DNA of 33,482 nt, taken from an uncultured Verrucomicrobia subdivision 3 bacterium (GTDB taxonomy: Bacteria; Verrucomicrobiota; Verrucomicrobiia; Limisphaerales; UBA8199). The translations under genes were made by a program, and so were the position numbers. Below are positions 25,569 to 33,133 of the stretch, piece after piece. Position 1 is the first letter of the stretch; every line of letters starts with the position of its first letter. Under the pieces are notes generated by a model. It was not told the origin of the DNA. It saw only the letters and a list, made by a program, of their open reading frames with translations, and made no database searches. The DNA lies in contig CAIWMU010000030.1 in the NCBI GenBank assembly GCA_903913865.1, forward strand, positions 1 to 33,482, in the 5' to 3' direction.

Positions 25569-26072
25569 TTACTCACTGGTCGGACGGGCCTGGGGACCAC
25601 GGGGTCCACCCGGACCACGATGCCCTTGACCGGGACCCTGCCCGGGTTCATGCCCCATGGCCGGGGGTTGCACCTTGCCATCCTGAATGTCCTTGTGCAG
25701 GGCCGCCCGCTCCGTCTCGCTGAGTTGTCCATCCTTGTCGATGTCATACTTCTCCAACAATTCCTTCGGCAGTTGGGGCATGCCGCCCCGGCGGCCGCCG
25801 GCGAATTCATCCTGGGTGAGCTTGCCGTCACCGTTCTTGTCCAGGGTGGCCAGCGCGGCGGAGGCGTTGGCGATTTCCTGAGCATCGATCACTCCGTCAT
25901 GATTTGCATCCAGGGCCGCCATGATCGGCGGCGGACCGCCTGCGGGACCGCCCGGGCCCCGCATCTGGTGCCCGCCCGGGGGCGGGTTCTGGGGGGCTGC
26001 ATCCTGGGCCGTTGTTGAGGAGAATCCGCAGGCCAGTGTTCCGAGTATCGCGAGTAACAGTGTCTTTTTCAT
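25569..26072 (-). CDS. Secreted EF-hand calcium-binding protein
   Basis: 167 aa. A signal peptide covers about residues 1-23 (MKKTLLLAILGTLACGF...); Cys15 lacks a good lipobox. Three canonical EF-hand loops bind calcium: DANHDGVIDAQE (55-66), DKNGDGKLTQDE (78-89) and DIDKDGQLSETE (110-121). The two flanking regions are rich in Gly and Pro (30-50 and 140-165), giving flexible tails. Small exported EF-hand proteins of this kind are common in Verrucomicrobia and Planctomycetes, with no known specific function. The gene has its own intrinsic terminator downstream and a CCTGCC/GGCAGG hairpin (26094-26109) in its leader. Confidence 0.9.
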   Translation of the reverse strand: MKKTLLLAILGTLACGFSSTTAQDAAPQNPPPGGHQMRGPGGPAGGPPPIMAALDANHDGVIDAQEIANASAALATLDKNGDGKLTQDEFAGGRRGGMPQLPKELLEKYDIDKDGQLSETERAALHKDIQDGKVQPPAMGHEPGQGPGQGHRGPGGPRGPQARPTSE

Positions 26073-26093
26073 TTTGTTTTCTTTCTTTTGTGA

Positions 26094-26109
26094 CCTGCCG
26101 TTTGGCAGG
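26094..26109 (-). promoter_or_regulatory. Leader hairpin of the EF-hand gene
   Basis: CCTGCC and GGCAGG pair exactly around GTTT, about 21 bases upstream of the EF-hand start. The stretch between it and the ATG is A/G-rich on the coding strand, which may serve as a weak ribosome site. It might instead mark the end of the upstream gene's transcript, but lacks a T-run. Confidence 0.3.
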
Positions 26110-26255
26110 GTCGTTGTTTACTACGATCCAAGAATAAGCCCGAGCAAGTGAACCGCCGATGGGTTTGTGACGAATGGGGGCGAACCTGACACAAACCGGT
26201 GGTTTGGCGGGATGAACCTGTCAAAATGAGTGGCTCGGCCCCGGCAAAACGGCCT

Positions 26256-27335
26256 TCAGCGGGACTTTGCATCCCTGGTGAGGCCCATTTTTCCACGCTT
26301 TGCCGCATCGTAGTCACCAATAAATATCCACCAGTTGTTTAGTGGGAGTTCCTGGAATGCCAGGCCGTTTGCAGGGCCTGGAATGTGCTGCATCCAGTAA
26401 ACAAACCAACGGATGCTTGAGCCGCCCCAGCGCTGGCAGTTCATCCTGGTCCTGGAACCACTACCATCCGGTTTCCAGTCGTCCATGTCGGTTTCAATAT
26501 ACCGGGGGTTTGCCCAATCATAATCCTTTTCGCCGTTTGGGGGATAGTGGGCCCACCCGCATCCGGGATGGACGATCTTGCATGTGCCATCGCTGCCCAC
26601 GAAACGGCCCCAGAACAGGAGATCCGGCCACTGCTGTGCGGGGGTGTCATCCCGCCCATCCACGTGGTTCAAGACAGCCTCGATCTGATGAATGTGGTCC
26701 TCGACAGCCTCGGAAGCGCCCCGCTGGTAGTTGTAATGGTAAACCGTGTAGGTGCTTCCCAACACCGGCAGGTCATTGGGATCGCGGTCACTGTTGCTCA
26801 CATCCCCAAACGGGCTGGCCATGTTCGACTCCCAGAGGTCAACCTTCCCTCCATGATAGCCCCAGATCCAGACCTCCTTGACACCCTTCTGCTGGACCCA
26901 ATCCCGGATCCTTACGAGATCGAGAATGGCCCGGTAATCGGTCATCGGTTCCCGGTGTCCGGCTTTCGGGTAGGTGGGCACCGGGGCAAGAAACTCCAGG
27001 CTGCCAACGATGCTATAATGAATGCATGGTTGCGCGTTGGTGTTTGTGTAGCCCCGGTAGCGTGAGCCCTCCTGCAGGGCCTCAATGACCTCGAGAGTCT
27101 GACGCCGGGTTTTCTCCCGGGTCTCCTCCAGACTCGCCCCCCAATCCCCGGTTTGCCGGATGTCAATATTTGCGCCGTTGGTCGGAAAATAATGGATCAG
27201 CAGGACAGGCACGGTGAACACCCCTGCATCCGCCTTCCCCGCCACCCCTGCCTGACATCTTCCGCACTCCATCAGGGTGAACGCGAGCAGGACGGCCATG
27301 ACTCCCCAAAGCAAATAGGAACGAGCGATTATCAT
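26256..27335 (-). CDS. Secreted protein of unknown function
   Basis: 359 aa from ATG 27335, which has GGAGG at suitable spacing and begins a clear signal sequence (SYLLWGVMAVLLAFTLM); the open frame extends to 27497. I do not recognise a family. The mature protein is rich in Trp, Tyr, His and Asp, with segments VPVLLIHYFP, VWIWGYHGG, YHYNYQRGASEAVEDHIHQ, a Cys pair in GTCKIVHPGCGWAHYPPNG, and WGGSSIRWFVYWMQHIPG near the C-terminus. The WGYHGG and HPGCGWAHYPPN segments look like conserved active-site-like motifs, but no catalytic class can be assigned. It is divergent from the lipoprotein gene across a palindrome-bearing spacer. Confidence 0.75.
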   Translation of the reverse strand: MIIARSYLLWGVMAVLLAFTLMECGRCQAGVAGKADAGVFTVPVLLIHYFPTNGANIDIRQTGDWGASLEETREKTRRQTLEVIEALQEGSRYRGYTNTNAQPCIHYSIVGSLEFLAPVPTYPKAGHREPMTDYRAILDLVRIRDWVQQKGVKEVWIWGYHGGKVDLWESNMASPFGDVSNSDRDPNDLPVLGSTYTVYHYNYQRGASEAVEDHIHQIEAVLNHVDGRDDTPAQQWPDLLFWGRFVGSDGTCKIVHPGCGWAHYPPNGEKDYDWANPRYIETDMDDWKPDGSGSRTRMNCQRWGGSSIRWFVYWMQHIPGPANGLAFQELPLNNWWIFIGDYDAAKRGKMGLTRDAKSR

Positions 27336-27374
27336 TACCCCATCCTCCAGCACCCCGTCTGATTGGGCAAATCC

Positions 27375-27411
27375 ATTCGAATCGGGGCACCATGAATTCA
27401 TGGAATTCGAA
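27375..27411. promoter_or_regulatory. Palindrome cluster in divergent promoter region
   Basis: A perfect 14-base palindrome CCATGAATTCATGG (27390-27403) is flanked on each side by ATTCGAA (27375-27381 and 27405-27411). The arrangement is roughly symmetric and lies between the divergent secreted-protein (27335) and lipoprotein (27486) starts, so it could be an operator for one or both. Confidence 0.4.
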
Positions 27412-27485
27412 CATCGATTTCGTTGAACCTCGGACAAGTTTTTACGATTCACCTCCTTTTCGATGAAGAACCTATGCTGTGTTGC

Positions 27486-27947
27486 ATGAAAAATCAAAAA
27501 TCCGAGTGCCAGGGAATCAAATCCATCTCTTTTGGCCTGGTGCTGTTACTCTCAACCACGGGGCTTCTGCTGACCGGATGCAACAAGGCTGCAGTTCCTC
27601 CTCAAAAGCAGGAATCAGCCCCGGGCGCCAGTTCCGAACATGCAGGCACTTACAAGCTCCAGTCCATCAGCGGCAGCCAGTTGCCATGCAAGCCGCCGCA
27701 CGAGGGCGGTGCTCCGGAGGTTCAATCCGGATCGATCGTTCTGAATGCGGATGGCACTCTATCAAGCACCACAACATTCAAAATCCCATCCGGCCAGGTC
27801 ATGAATCGGGAGGTGCCGGGCACCTACACGCGTGAGGGGGCAAAATTCATCATGCGCTGGAAGGATGCTGGAATGACGACAGGAACACTGGAGGGGAGCA
27901 CGTTCACGATGGTCAACGAGGGCATGCCGTTCGTTTACAGCAAGTAG
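27486..27947 (+). CDS. Small lipoprotein with lipocalin-like domain
   Basis: 153 aa from ATG 27486; ATG 27474 is an alternative with a slightly better upstream purine stretch. The hydrophobic signal FGLVLLLSTTGLLLTGC ends in a clear lipobox (LTGC), so the mature protein is lipid-anchored. The remainder, starting AGTYKLQSISGSQLPC, is a short beta-rich domain with repeated Gly/Thr strands (GSIVLNADGTLSSTTTF, GTLEGSTFTMV), resembling lipocalin-like or META-like small domains that often bind ligands or have structural roles. No function can be given. A strong inverted repeat follows the stop. Confidence 0.78.
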   Translation: MKNQKSECQGIKSISFGLVLLLSTTGLLLTGCNKAAVPPQKQESAPGASSEHAGTYKLQSISGSQLPCKPPHEGGAPEVQSGSIVLNADGTLSSTTTFKIPSGQVMNREVPGTYTREGAKFIMRWKDAGMTTGTLEGSTFTMVNEGMPFVYSK

Positions 27948-27971
27948 CCATCCCAGGAGAAGGGGAGGTCA

Positions 27972-28005
27972 CATGCCGGGAAGGGATGGATCCGTTCCCG
28001 GCATG
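27972..28005. terminator. 11-bp inverted repeat between convergent genes
   Basis: CATGCCGGGAA (27972-27982) and TTCCCGGCATG (27995-28005) are exact reverse complements around a 12-base loop. It sits between the converging lipoprotein (end 27947) and NIPSNAP (end 28049) genes. It lacks a T-run on either side, so it may protect RNA ends rather than terminate alone. Confidence 0.5.
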
Positions 28006-28048
28006 GCTCGAAAGGGGCAGGGGGCTGTATGCAAGGCGCCCCAGGGCT

Positions 28049-28834
28049 TCAGATCTGCGAGTATTCAGCGGCGATAAGCGGCAGATTTGTGATATTGCTG
28101 AGGATTGCCTTGTCGGCATACTCCGGCATCCCGCTGATGCTTTTCCAATCCGGATGGGAGACGAACTTCTTCCATGCCTCCTTTTGCTCTTCCATGCTCT
28201 TGAAGGCGAGCATGTAGGTGAGGTTGGGCATTTTTGTGCCGATGATTGTCTGGCCGAAGAAGACCGGATTCAGGCCGGTCTTACGGAAGATTTTGATCTC
28301 CCCGGCATCGTTGAACATTTCGATCTTTTTCAGGCCAGTGACCACGCTGGGGCTCTCGTAGATGCGCAACTGGAACACCCGGCCGGGTGAGAGGACCGGG
28401 GTTTCCAGCTTCGGCATTCCCTCGAAAGCAATCATCACGGAGCTTTCCATCCGCTTGAACGCGGGTGCGCTTGCCGGTGCACCCAGAAAACCGGCGGCTG
28501 CCGAGGTGAATTCCCCATCCTGAGCCAGTCGCACGTTGAGCATCCCGACATCGTTAAGGGATGAAAAGCGCAGCAGGGCATACACCGGGCTGGGTCCCTC
28601 CGCCGGATAGAAAACGCCGACCGGCTTCATCCCCATCCGATTGAGAGCCGGAATGGCGGCCTCCTTGAGAAAGCCATCCACCTGCTTTTTTTGCTCAGGT
28701 GAGTCCACCTGAAACTGCATCAATTGATAAAAGTCCCGAGCCGACCCGTCGGCGGCGGATGCGGTGGAAGGGGATGTGGTGATGGCTGCCAGACCGGCAG
28801 CCCCGGATAGGGAGAGGAAGTTTCTACGATTCAT
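28049..28834 (-). CDS. NIPSNAP family protein with twin-arginine leader
   Basis: 261 aa. The leader MNRRNFLSLSGAAGLAA has the twin-arginine pattern (RRNFL), followed by a hydrophobic stretch and an ASA-A cleavage site near residue 28, so it is probably exported folded. The mature part is two similar ferredoxin-like NIPSNAP domains. The first is about residues 35-130 (DFYQLMQFQVDS..., PALNRMGMKPVGVFYP). The second is about 150-258 (RVFQLRIYESPS..., EIKIFRKTGLNPVFFG, then SHPDWKSISG). Such proteins are common in PVC bacteria; no specific activity is established. It follows the CDF gene by 71 bases with a hairpin between. Confidence 0.9.
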   Translation of the reverse strand: MNRRNFLSLSGAAGLAAITTSPSTASAADGSARDFYQLMQFQVDSPEQKKQVDGFLKEAAIPALNRMGMKPVGVFYPAEGPSPVYALLRFSSLNDVGMLNVRLAQDGEFTSAAAGFLGAPASAPAFKRMESSVMIAFEGMPKLETPVLSPGRVFQLRIYESPSVVTGLKKIEMFNDAGEIKIFRKTGLNPVFFGQTIIGTKMPNLTYMLAFKSMEEQKEAWKKFVSHPDWKSISGMPEYADKAILSNITNLPLIAAEYSQI

Positions 28835-28852
28835 GATGTTGATTGCAAACTA

Positions 28853-28882
28853 CCAGACCTCCGGACACCTGTCACCGTCTGG
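28853..28882 (-). promoter_or_regulatory. Two-tier hairpin upstream of the NIPSNAP gene
   Basis: CCAGAC (28853-28858) and GTCTGG (28877-28882) pair exactly. Between them GACA and TGTC form an inner stem. It lies about 18 bases before the NIPSNAP start, so it could affect its translation or be an operator. Confidence 0.35.
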
Positions 28883-28905
28883 ATGCAAGTTTTCGGAAAA
28901 GCTTT

Positions 28906-29865
28906 CTAGCCCCGGCCATCCTCCGGCCGCGATGGACGGTAGGGAGGGAGGCAGGGCTCTATGTGGACCAGCACGTCGTAAACCGTTGGAATGCCTGCGC
29001 GCACGTTATCCTTGATGGCATGGGCGATTTCATGGGAGCGCTTCACACTCATTTCGGGGTCGACCTGTGCGTGCAGATCCACGTAGTAGGCGTAGCCCAT
29101 CTTCCTGACAAAACACTTCTCGATGCACTCCACTCCGGAGGTTTCCTGTGCGAGGCGGCGCACGGAATCAACGATGTTGGGATTGGGTGATTGATCCATC
29201 AACTCGCCGAGAGCCTGGCGGAGGAGTCTCCATCCGTTCCAGGCAATCACCAGTGCGGCGACGAGGGCGGCGTAATCATCCGCAGCCTCATACCCCTTGC
29301 CACCGATCAGGGCCACCCCTATGCCGACCGCTGCCGCCGCCGAGGTGATTGCATCGCTCCGATGGTGCCAGGCGTCGGTGTGCATCGCGGTGCTACCCGC
29401 GGCATCCGATTCCCGCAGAACAAATCGGAAGAGCGTCTCTTTGATGATGATCACCACAAAGAGCACCGCCAGCGTGAAGGGTGCGGGTGCCTGGTGCGGC
29501 TGCCGGACCTCCTGCATGGCTGTCACACCGATCCAAACGGCGGCTGCCAGCAGCATGCATGAAACCAGCCCTGCGGCGATCGGTTCCGCCTTTCCGTGTC
29601 CATAGGGGTGATCCTCATCGGCAGGCTGGGCTGCAACGACAATTGCCCGCCAGACCACGATGGAGCTGAAAATGTCCGACAGGGATTCGACGGCATCCGC
29701 CACGAGTGCGTGGGAATGGCCCACGATCCCCGCAAACATCTTGGTGCCAGCCAGCACCGTGTTGAGGAGCAACCCGGAAAGGGTCACCTGCAAACAGCGC
29801 TTCAGCCGCTGGTTGGGTGCTTGATGGTTTGGGATTGTCAAATGGAGCCTTGATCGGGAATTCAA
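28906..29865 (-). CDS. Cation diffusion facilitator metal transporter
   Basis: 319 aa, inner-membrane exporter of Zn2+, Fe2+ or related divalent ions by proton antiport. The transport site is visible as HALVADAVESLSD (Asp57, with Asp61-equivalent Ser61 and Asp64) in helix 2 and HTDAWHHRSD (Asp164, His168, Asp171) in helix 5, plus the conserved HPYGHGKAE loop (86-94). The C-terminal cytoplasmic domain (about 220-305) has the family's YYVDLHAQVDPEMSV and AHAIKDNVRA. The best-fitting start is TTG 29865, three bases after the DUF1080 gene's stop; TTG 29841 is also possible. The tight spacing suggests cotranslation with the DUF1080 gene, an unexpected partner. Metal specificity cannot be told. Confidence 0.92.
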   Translation of the reverse strand: MNSRSRLHLTIPNHQAPNQRLKRCLQVTLSGLLLNTVLAGTKMFAGIVGHSHALVADAVESLSDIFSSIVVWRAIVVAAQPADEDHPYGHGKAEPIAAGLVSCMLLAAAVWIGVTAMQEVRQPHQAPAPFTLAVLFVVIIIKETLFRFVLRESDAAGSTAMHTDAWHHRSDAITSAAAAVGIGVALIGGKGYEAADDYAALVAALVIAWNGWRLLRQALGELMDQSPNPNIVDSVRRLAQETSGVECIEKCFVRKMGYAYYVDLHAQVDPEMSVKRSHEIAHAIKDNVRAGIPTVYDVLVHIEPCLPPYRPSRPEDGRG

Positions 29866-29868
29866 CTG

Positions 29869-30504
29869 CTAGCGCCCGGCGCCGGGAGCCAGTTCGGTGA
29901 TCCGCACGTTCCGGAATTTCACGACGGCATGTGCATCATGGTTTTGCAGGCCAATATAACCGCTCAGGGATCGGTCCGACTCATGATCCACGATCTTCTC
30001 AGTGTTCATCTCCACCTGAATACGCTTCCCCTGGCAGGTGATTCGCACCATGTTCCATTCTCCGGGTTTCTTTGAGGCATTCCGGGTGGGAGCCACAAGG
30101 TCGTAGATTGAACCGACCCCGCCTTTGCTGGGGGGGGAATTGGGATCGGACAAAATCTGCATTTCGTAACCGGTGAAGGATGGGTTTTTTTCGAGAGCCG
30201 CGCGAAAATGGATGCCACTGTTCCCCCCGGCATTGATGGCGTATTCCAGCTCCAGAACGAAATTCCCATAGGGTTTGTCTGTGCGCAGCCAGGATCCACT
30301 CTTTTCGGGATTTGTGGTCCAATTCGTTCCGTTCCGGCCCACAAGTATACCATCCTCCACAGACCATTCCCCTCCATGCATCGGCACCCAGCCAGCCAGG
30401 TCATGGCCATTAAAAAGATCTTTCGTCGTCCCACACAGGGGGAGGTTCGCCAGAAGAAGCACCACGCATAGCAGCACACTCCGGCAGGTGGCAGATATAT
30501 TCAT
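29869..30504 (-). CDS. Exported DUF1080 (3-keto-disaccharide hydrolase) protein
   Basis: 211 aa with a signal peptide (about 1-25, SVLLCVVLLLANLPLCG). The rest is one concanavalin-like domain of PF06439: LFNGHDLAGWVP, EWSVEDGILVGRNG, NFVLELEYAINAGGNSGIHFR, GYEMQILSDPN, GEWNMVRITCQGKRI and a closing SGYIGLQNHDAHAVVKFRNVRI. Members of this family are exported and very numerous in Verrucomicrobia and Planctomycetes. At least some act on 3-keto-glycosides. Substrate here is unknown. A terminator-like hairpin lies between it and the upstream ABC permease gene, so it is probably a separate unit together with the CDF gene. Confidence 0.92.
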   Translation of the reverse strand: MNISATCRSVLLCVVLLLANLPLCGTTKDLFNGHDLAGWVPMHGGEWSVEDGILVGRNGTNWTTNPEKSGSWLRTDKPYGNFVLELEYAINAGGNSGIHFRAALEKNPSFTGYEMQILSDPNSPPSKGGVGSIYDLVAPTRNASKKPGEWNMVRITCQGKRIQVEMNTEKIVDHESDRSLSGYIGLQNHDAHAVVKFRNVRITELAPGAGR

Positions 30505-30558
30505 ACCATCCAGCTACCAGAACCGTCCCTGAAACTCAATGATTTCACGTTTCAGACC

Positions 30559-30580
30559 AAAAAAAGATGGCCCGCCCATC
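30559..30580 (-). terminator. Intrinsic terminator at the permease stop codon
   Basis: On the minus strand GATGG and CCATC pair across a 5-base loop (30566-30580) and are followed by seven Ts (30559-30565). The stem overlaps the permease stop codon (30579-30581). The short stem but clean T-run makes it a reasonable terminator. Confidence 0.6.
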
Positions 30581-31586
30581 AGGATCGCCCCCTGCGCTGG
30601 GTGAGCACCGCCGCGATGATGATGATACCGGTCAGGACGAGACGGCCCGCCTCGGGCACCGCGTTGATGCTCAGAATCTTGTCCAGATAGCCGATGGTCA
30701 ACACCCCCAGAAGAGTCAACCCCATGCCGCCCCGTCCACCCATCAGGCTGGTGCCGCCGATCACAACCATCGCAATCGCTATCAGCTCATACCCGGCCCC
30801 CGCTTCGGGGTCCCCCTGCTGTTCCTGTGCCGCCTGGCAGATACCGGCAACCGCTGCAAACAAACCCGAAACCGCATAGGCCAGAATCTTGCTTCCAACC
30901 ACGGGGACCCCGGTCAGGCGGGAGGCCTCCTCATTGCCGCCGATGGCGTAGAGATAGCGGCCCCAGCGATGCCGTGAAAGCGCAAGCCAGGCTGCCCCGA
31001 AGCAGACCAGGAAAATCACGGTGACCATCGAGATGTTCCCCCCCAGCAACCGTGTGTCGATGCTCCTGAACAGGGCTGGAACAGGGACATATTCATACGC
31101 CCCGGACGCTGTTTTCACGGCTGTCGAAATCTTGAGCCCCCCCGACACATATTTCGCAATACCCCGTGCCAGAACCATCATCGAGAGTGTCGCGATGAAT
31201 GGTTGCACACGCAGACCGGCTGTCACCACCCCGGAAACTCCCCCGCAGGTCAGCCCCACCACAAGGCAAGCCACGACAACCATCCACCCCGGCCAACCCG
31301 CATGAAGTGCCAGCTTCGCGCAGCAGACAGCCCCCAGTCCCACCATGCTTCCCACGGCAAGATCAATCCCTCCGGAAACAATCACGAGAGTCAATCCACA
31401 GGCAAGAATCCCGTAAACGGATGCCTGTCGGAGTGCATCGCGGTGCGTCCCCGCCTTGAAAAAAGCGCCATCCGCATTGAAAACAGCACCCGCGACGAGC
31501 ACGAGCAGGAGGGCCAGGGCGGCACGCCCGCCGGGGCTGCGGAAAAACCGCCTGAGAAAACCGGATTGCGATTCGTTTGTGTTCAT
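30579..31586 (-). CDS. Ribose-type ABC transporter permease
   Basis: 335 aa, polytopic inner-membrane protein of the BPD_transp_2/RbsC family. Hydrophobic segments run throughout, with the family signature around VSGGIDLAVGSMVGLGAV (near residue 72) and GTSLMGGRGGMGLTLLGVL near the C-terminus. It would form the channel for uptake of a monosaccharide or related small molecule, driven by the ATPase encoded just upstream. Its ATG overlaps the ATPase stop by four bases (ATGA), so the two are translated together. No substrate-binding protein lies downstream. The name rbsC is not assigned because the substrate is unknown. Confidence 0.93.
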   Translation of the reverse strand: MNTNESQSGFLRRFFRSPGGRAALALLLVLVAGAVFNADGAFFKAGTHRDALRQASVYGILACGLTLVIVSGGIDLAVGSMVGLGAVCCAKLALHAGWPGWMVVVACLVVGLTCGGVSGVVTAGLRVQPFIATLSMMVLARGIAKYVSGGLKISTAVKTASGAYEYVPVPALFRSIDTRLLGGNISMVTVIFLVCFGAAWLALSRHRWGRYLYAIGGNEEASRLTGVPVVGSKILAYAVSGLFAAVAGICQAAQEQQGDPEAGAGYELIAIAMVVIGGTSLMGGRGGMGLTLLGVLTIGYLDKILSINAVPEAGRLVLTGIIIIAAVLTQRRGRS

Positions 31587-33133
31587 CGTGATTGGGTTGC
31601 GGGGCTGAATACGTGCTGGCCCATGGCAGCCGCCAGCACCGCCTCCGGGGTGGCATTGGGCCGGTCAAGGTGGGTCGTCACCTCCCCACGGTGCAGGACA
31701 TAGACGCGGTCACTCAAGCCAAGCAACTCCGGCATCTCCGAACTGATCAGCAGGATGCCGATCCCCGCAGCTGTCCACTCTGACATGAGTTGGTAAATTT
31801 CCCTCTTTGCAGCCACATCGATGCCACGGGTCGGTTCATCGAGGAGAAGCAGCCGGGGCTTTGTCTGCCACCATTTCGCGAGTGCCACCTTCTGCTGGTT
31901 CCCGCCTGAGAGCAGACCTGTCTCCATATCCAGTGAGGCGGCACGCAGCTTCATCGCCCCGGCAGTCTCCCTGCTCGCCTGCGACTCGGCACCGCTCCGG
32001 CGCCAACCCCAGGGGGACAGCCCACGCAGGGCGGCGAGGGTGGAGTTTGCTGTGATCGACAGGGGGAGAATCAGCCCCGACGCCTTCCGGTCATTCGTGA
32101 GTAGGCCCATGCCGTTTTGAATGGCCTGCCCCGGGGTGTGGATTGAAACCGGCTGGCCCTCCAGCCGGATGCCACCACTGGTGTTCCGGCCATAGGCCCC
32201 GAACAAACCGAGCAACAGATCACTCGCACCCGAACCTTGCAAGCCGCCAATGCCCACCACCTCCCCGACCCGCAGTGTCAGGGAAGCGTTCCTCACCGTC
32301 GCACCCTGCCGATCCCCATCAGGAAAGACGCTAAACTGCTCGACCCGGAGCAACTCCCGCCCGGCACAACTCGGACGGGACGGTATTTGCTCGGTGATTT
32401 CCCTCCCCACCATCCATTGGATCAGCTTTTCTGCCGGCAGGTCCGAGGCCTTTTCCGTGCCAACGTGGCGTCCATCCCTCAGCACGGTGATGCGGTCCGC
32501 GATCCGCTCGATTTCCTCCATCCTGTGTGTGATGTAAACAATCCCGCATCCCCCGGCCTTCAACCGGGCGATCCGCTCAAAAAAACGGTCCACTTCCGGG
32601 CTGCTGAGTGCGCTTGTGGGTTCATCCATCACGATGACGCGTGCGTTTTGATTCAGCGCCTTGGCGATTTCGATCATCTGCTGGACCGCGATGGGGAAAT
32701 CCTCCACGGGGCGACGGACATCCAGATCAAGCCCCACCCGGCTGATCGCCTGGCGTGCCTGCTCGATCTGCGTGCTCCGGTTGACCCATCCCCCCGCAGA
32801 GACCGGCAAATCTCCCAAAAACAGGTTGTCGGCAACGGACATGGAGCCGATCAAGGAAAGTTCCTGATGAATCACCGCGATGCCCAAGCGCGCCGCCTCC
32901 GTCGGGGAGCGGGGTCTCACCGCACGCCCCCCAATCTCAAGGATTCCCTCGAAGTCGGTGTGGATTCCCCCAAGAATTTTTATCAATGTGCTTTTGCCAG
33001 CCCCATTTTCCCCGGCCAGCACATGCACCTCACCGCTCAGGATCTCGAATTGCACATCCCGCAATACCGGGACCGGGCCAAAATCCTTGCAGATCCCGAC
33101 CATCCTGACCAGTGGGACAGAGGATGTGCTCAT
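31583..33133 (-). CDS. Ribose-type ABC transporter ATPase (two ABC domains)
   Basis: 516 aa from ATG 33133; the open frame reaches 33253, but the extra residues are not conserved. The first ABC domain has Walker A GENGAGKST (Lys47), signature region FPIAVQQMIEIAKAL and Walker B VIVMDEPTSAL. The second has the degenerate P-loop GLQGSGASDLLLGLFG normal for RbsA/MglA/XylG proteins, a full LSGGNQQKVALAKW signature and LLLLDEPTRGIDVAAKREIY. It powers uptake through the RbsC-type permease whose start codon it overlaps. No binding protein is in the window; it may lie beyond the right edge or elsewhere. Confidence 0.94.
   Translation of the reverse strand: MSTSSVPLVRMVGICKDFGPVPVLRDVQFEILSGEVHVLAGENGAGKSTLIKILGGIHTDFEGILEIGGRAVRPRSPTEAARLGIAVIHQELSLIGSMSVADNLFLGDLPVSAGGWVNRSTQIEQARQAISRVGLDLDVRRPVEDFPIAVQQMIEIAKALNQNARVIVMDEPTSALSSPEVDRFFERIARLKAGGCGIVYITHRMEEIERIADRITVLRDGRHVGTEKASDLPAEKLIQWMVGREITEQIPSRPSCAGRELLRVEQFSVFPDGDRQGATVRNASLTLRVGEVVGIGGLQGSGASDLLLGLFGAYGRNTSGGIRLEGQPVSIHTPGQAIQNGMGLLTNDRKASGLILPLSITANSTLAALRGLSPWGWRRSGAESQASRETAGAMKLRAASLDMETGLLSGGNQQKVALAKWWQTKPRLLLLDEPTRGIDVAAKREIYQLMSEWTAAGIGILLISSEMPELLGLSDRVYVLHRGEVTTHLDRPNATPEAVLAAAMGQHVFSPATQSR

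Noticed and set aside
31583-33133. Degenerate second P-loop of the ABC ATPase as a sign of inactivation
   Set aside because: A degenerate second P-loop is normal for the RbsA/MglA/XylG family, so it is not a defect.
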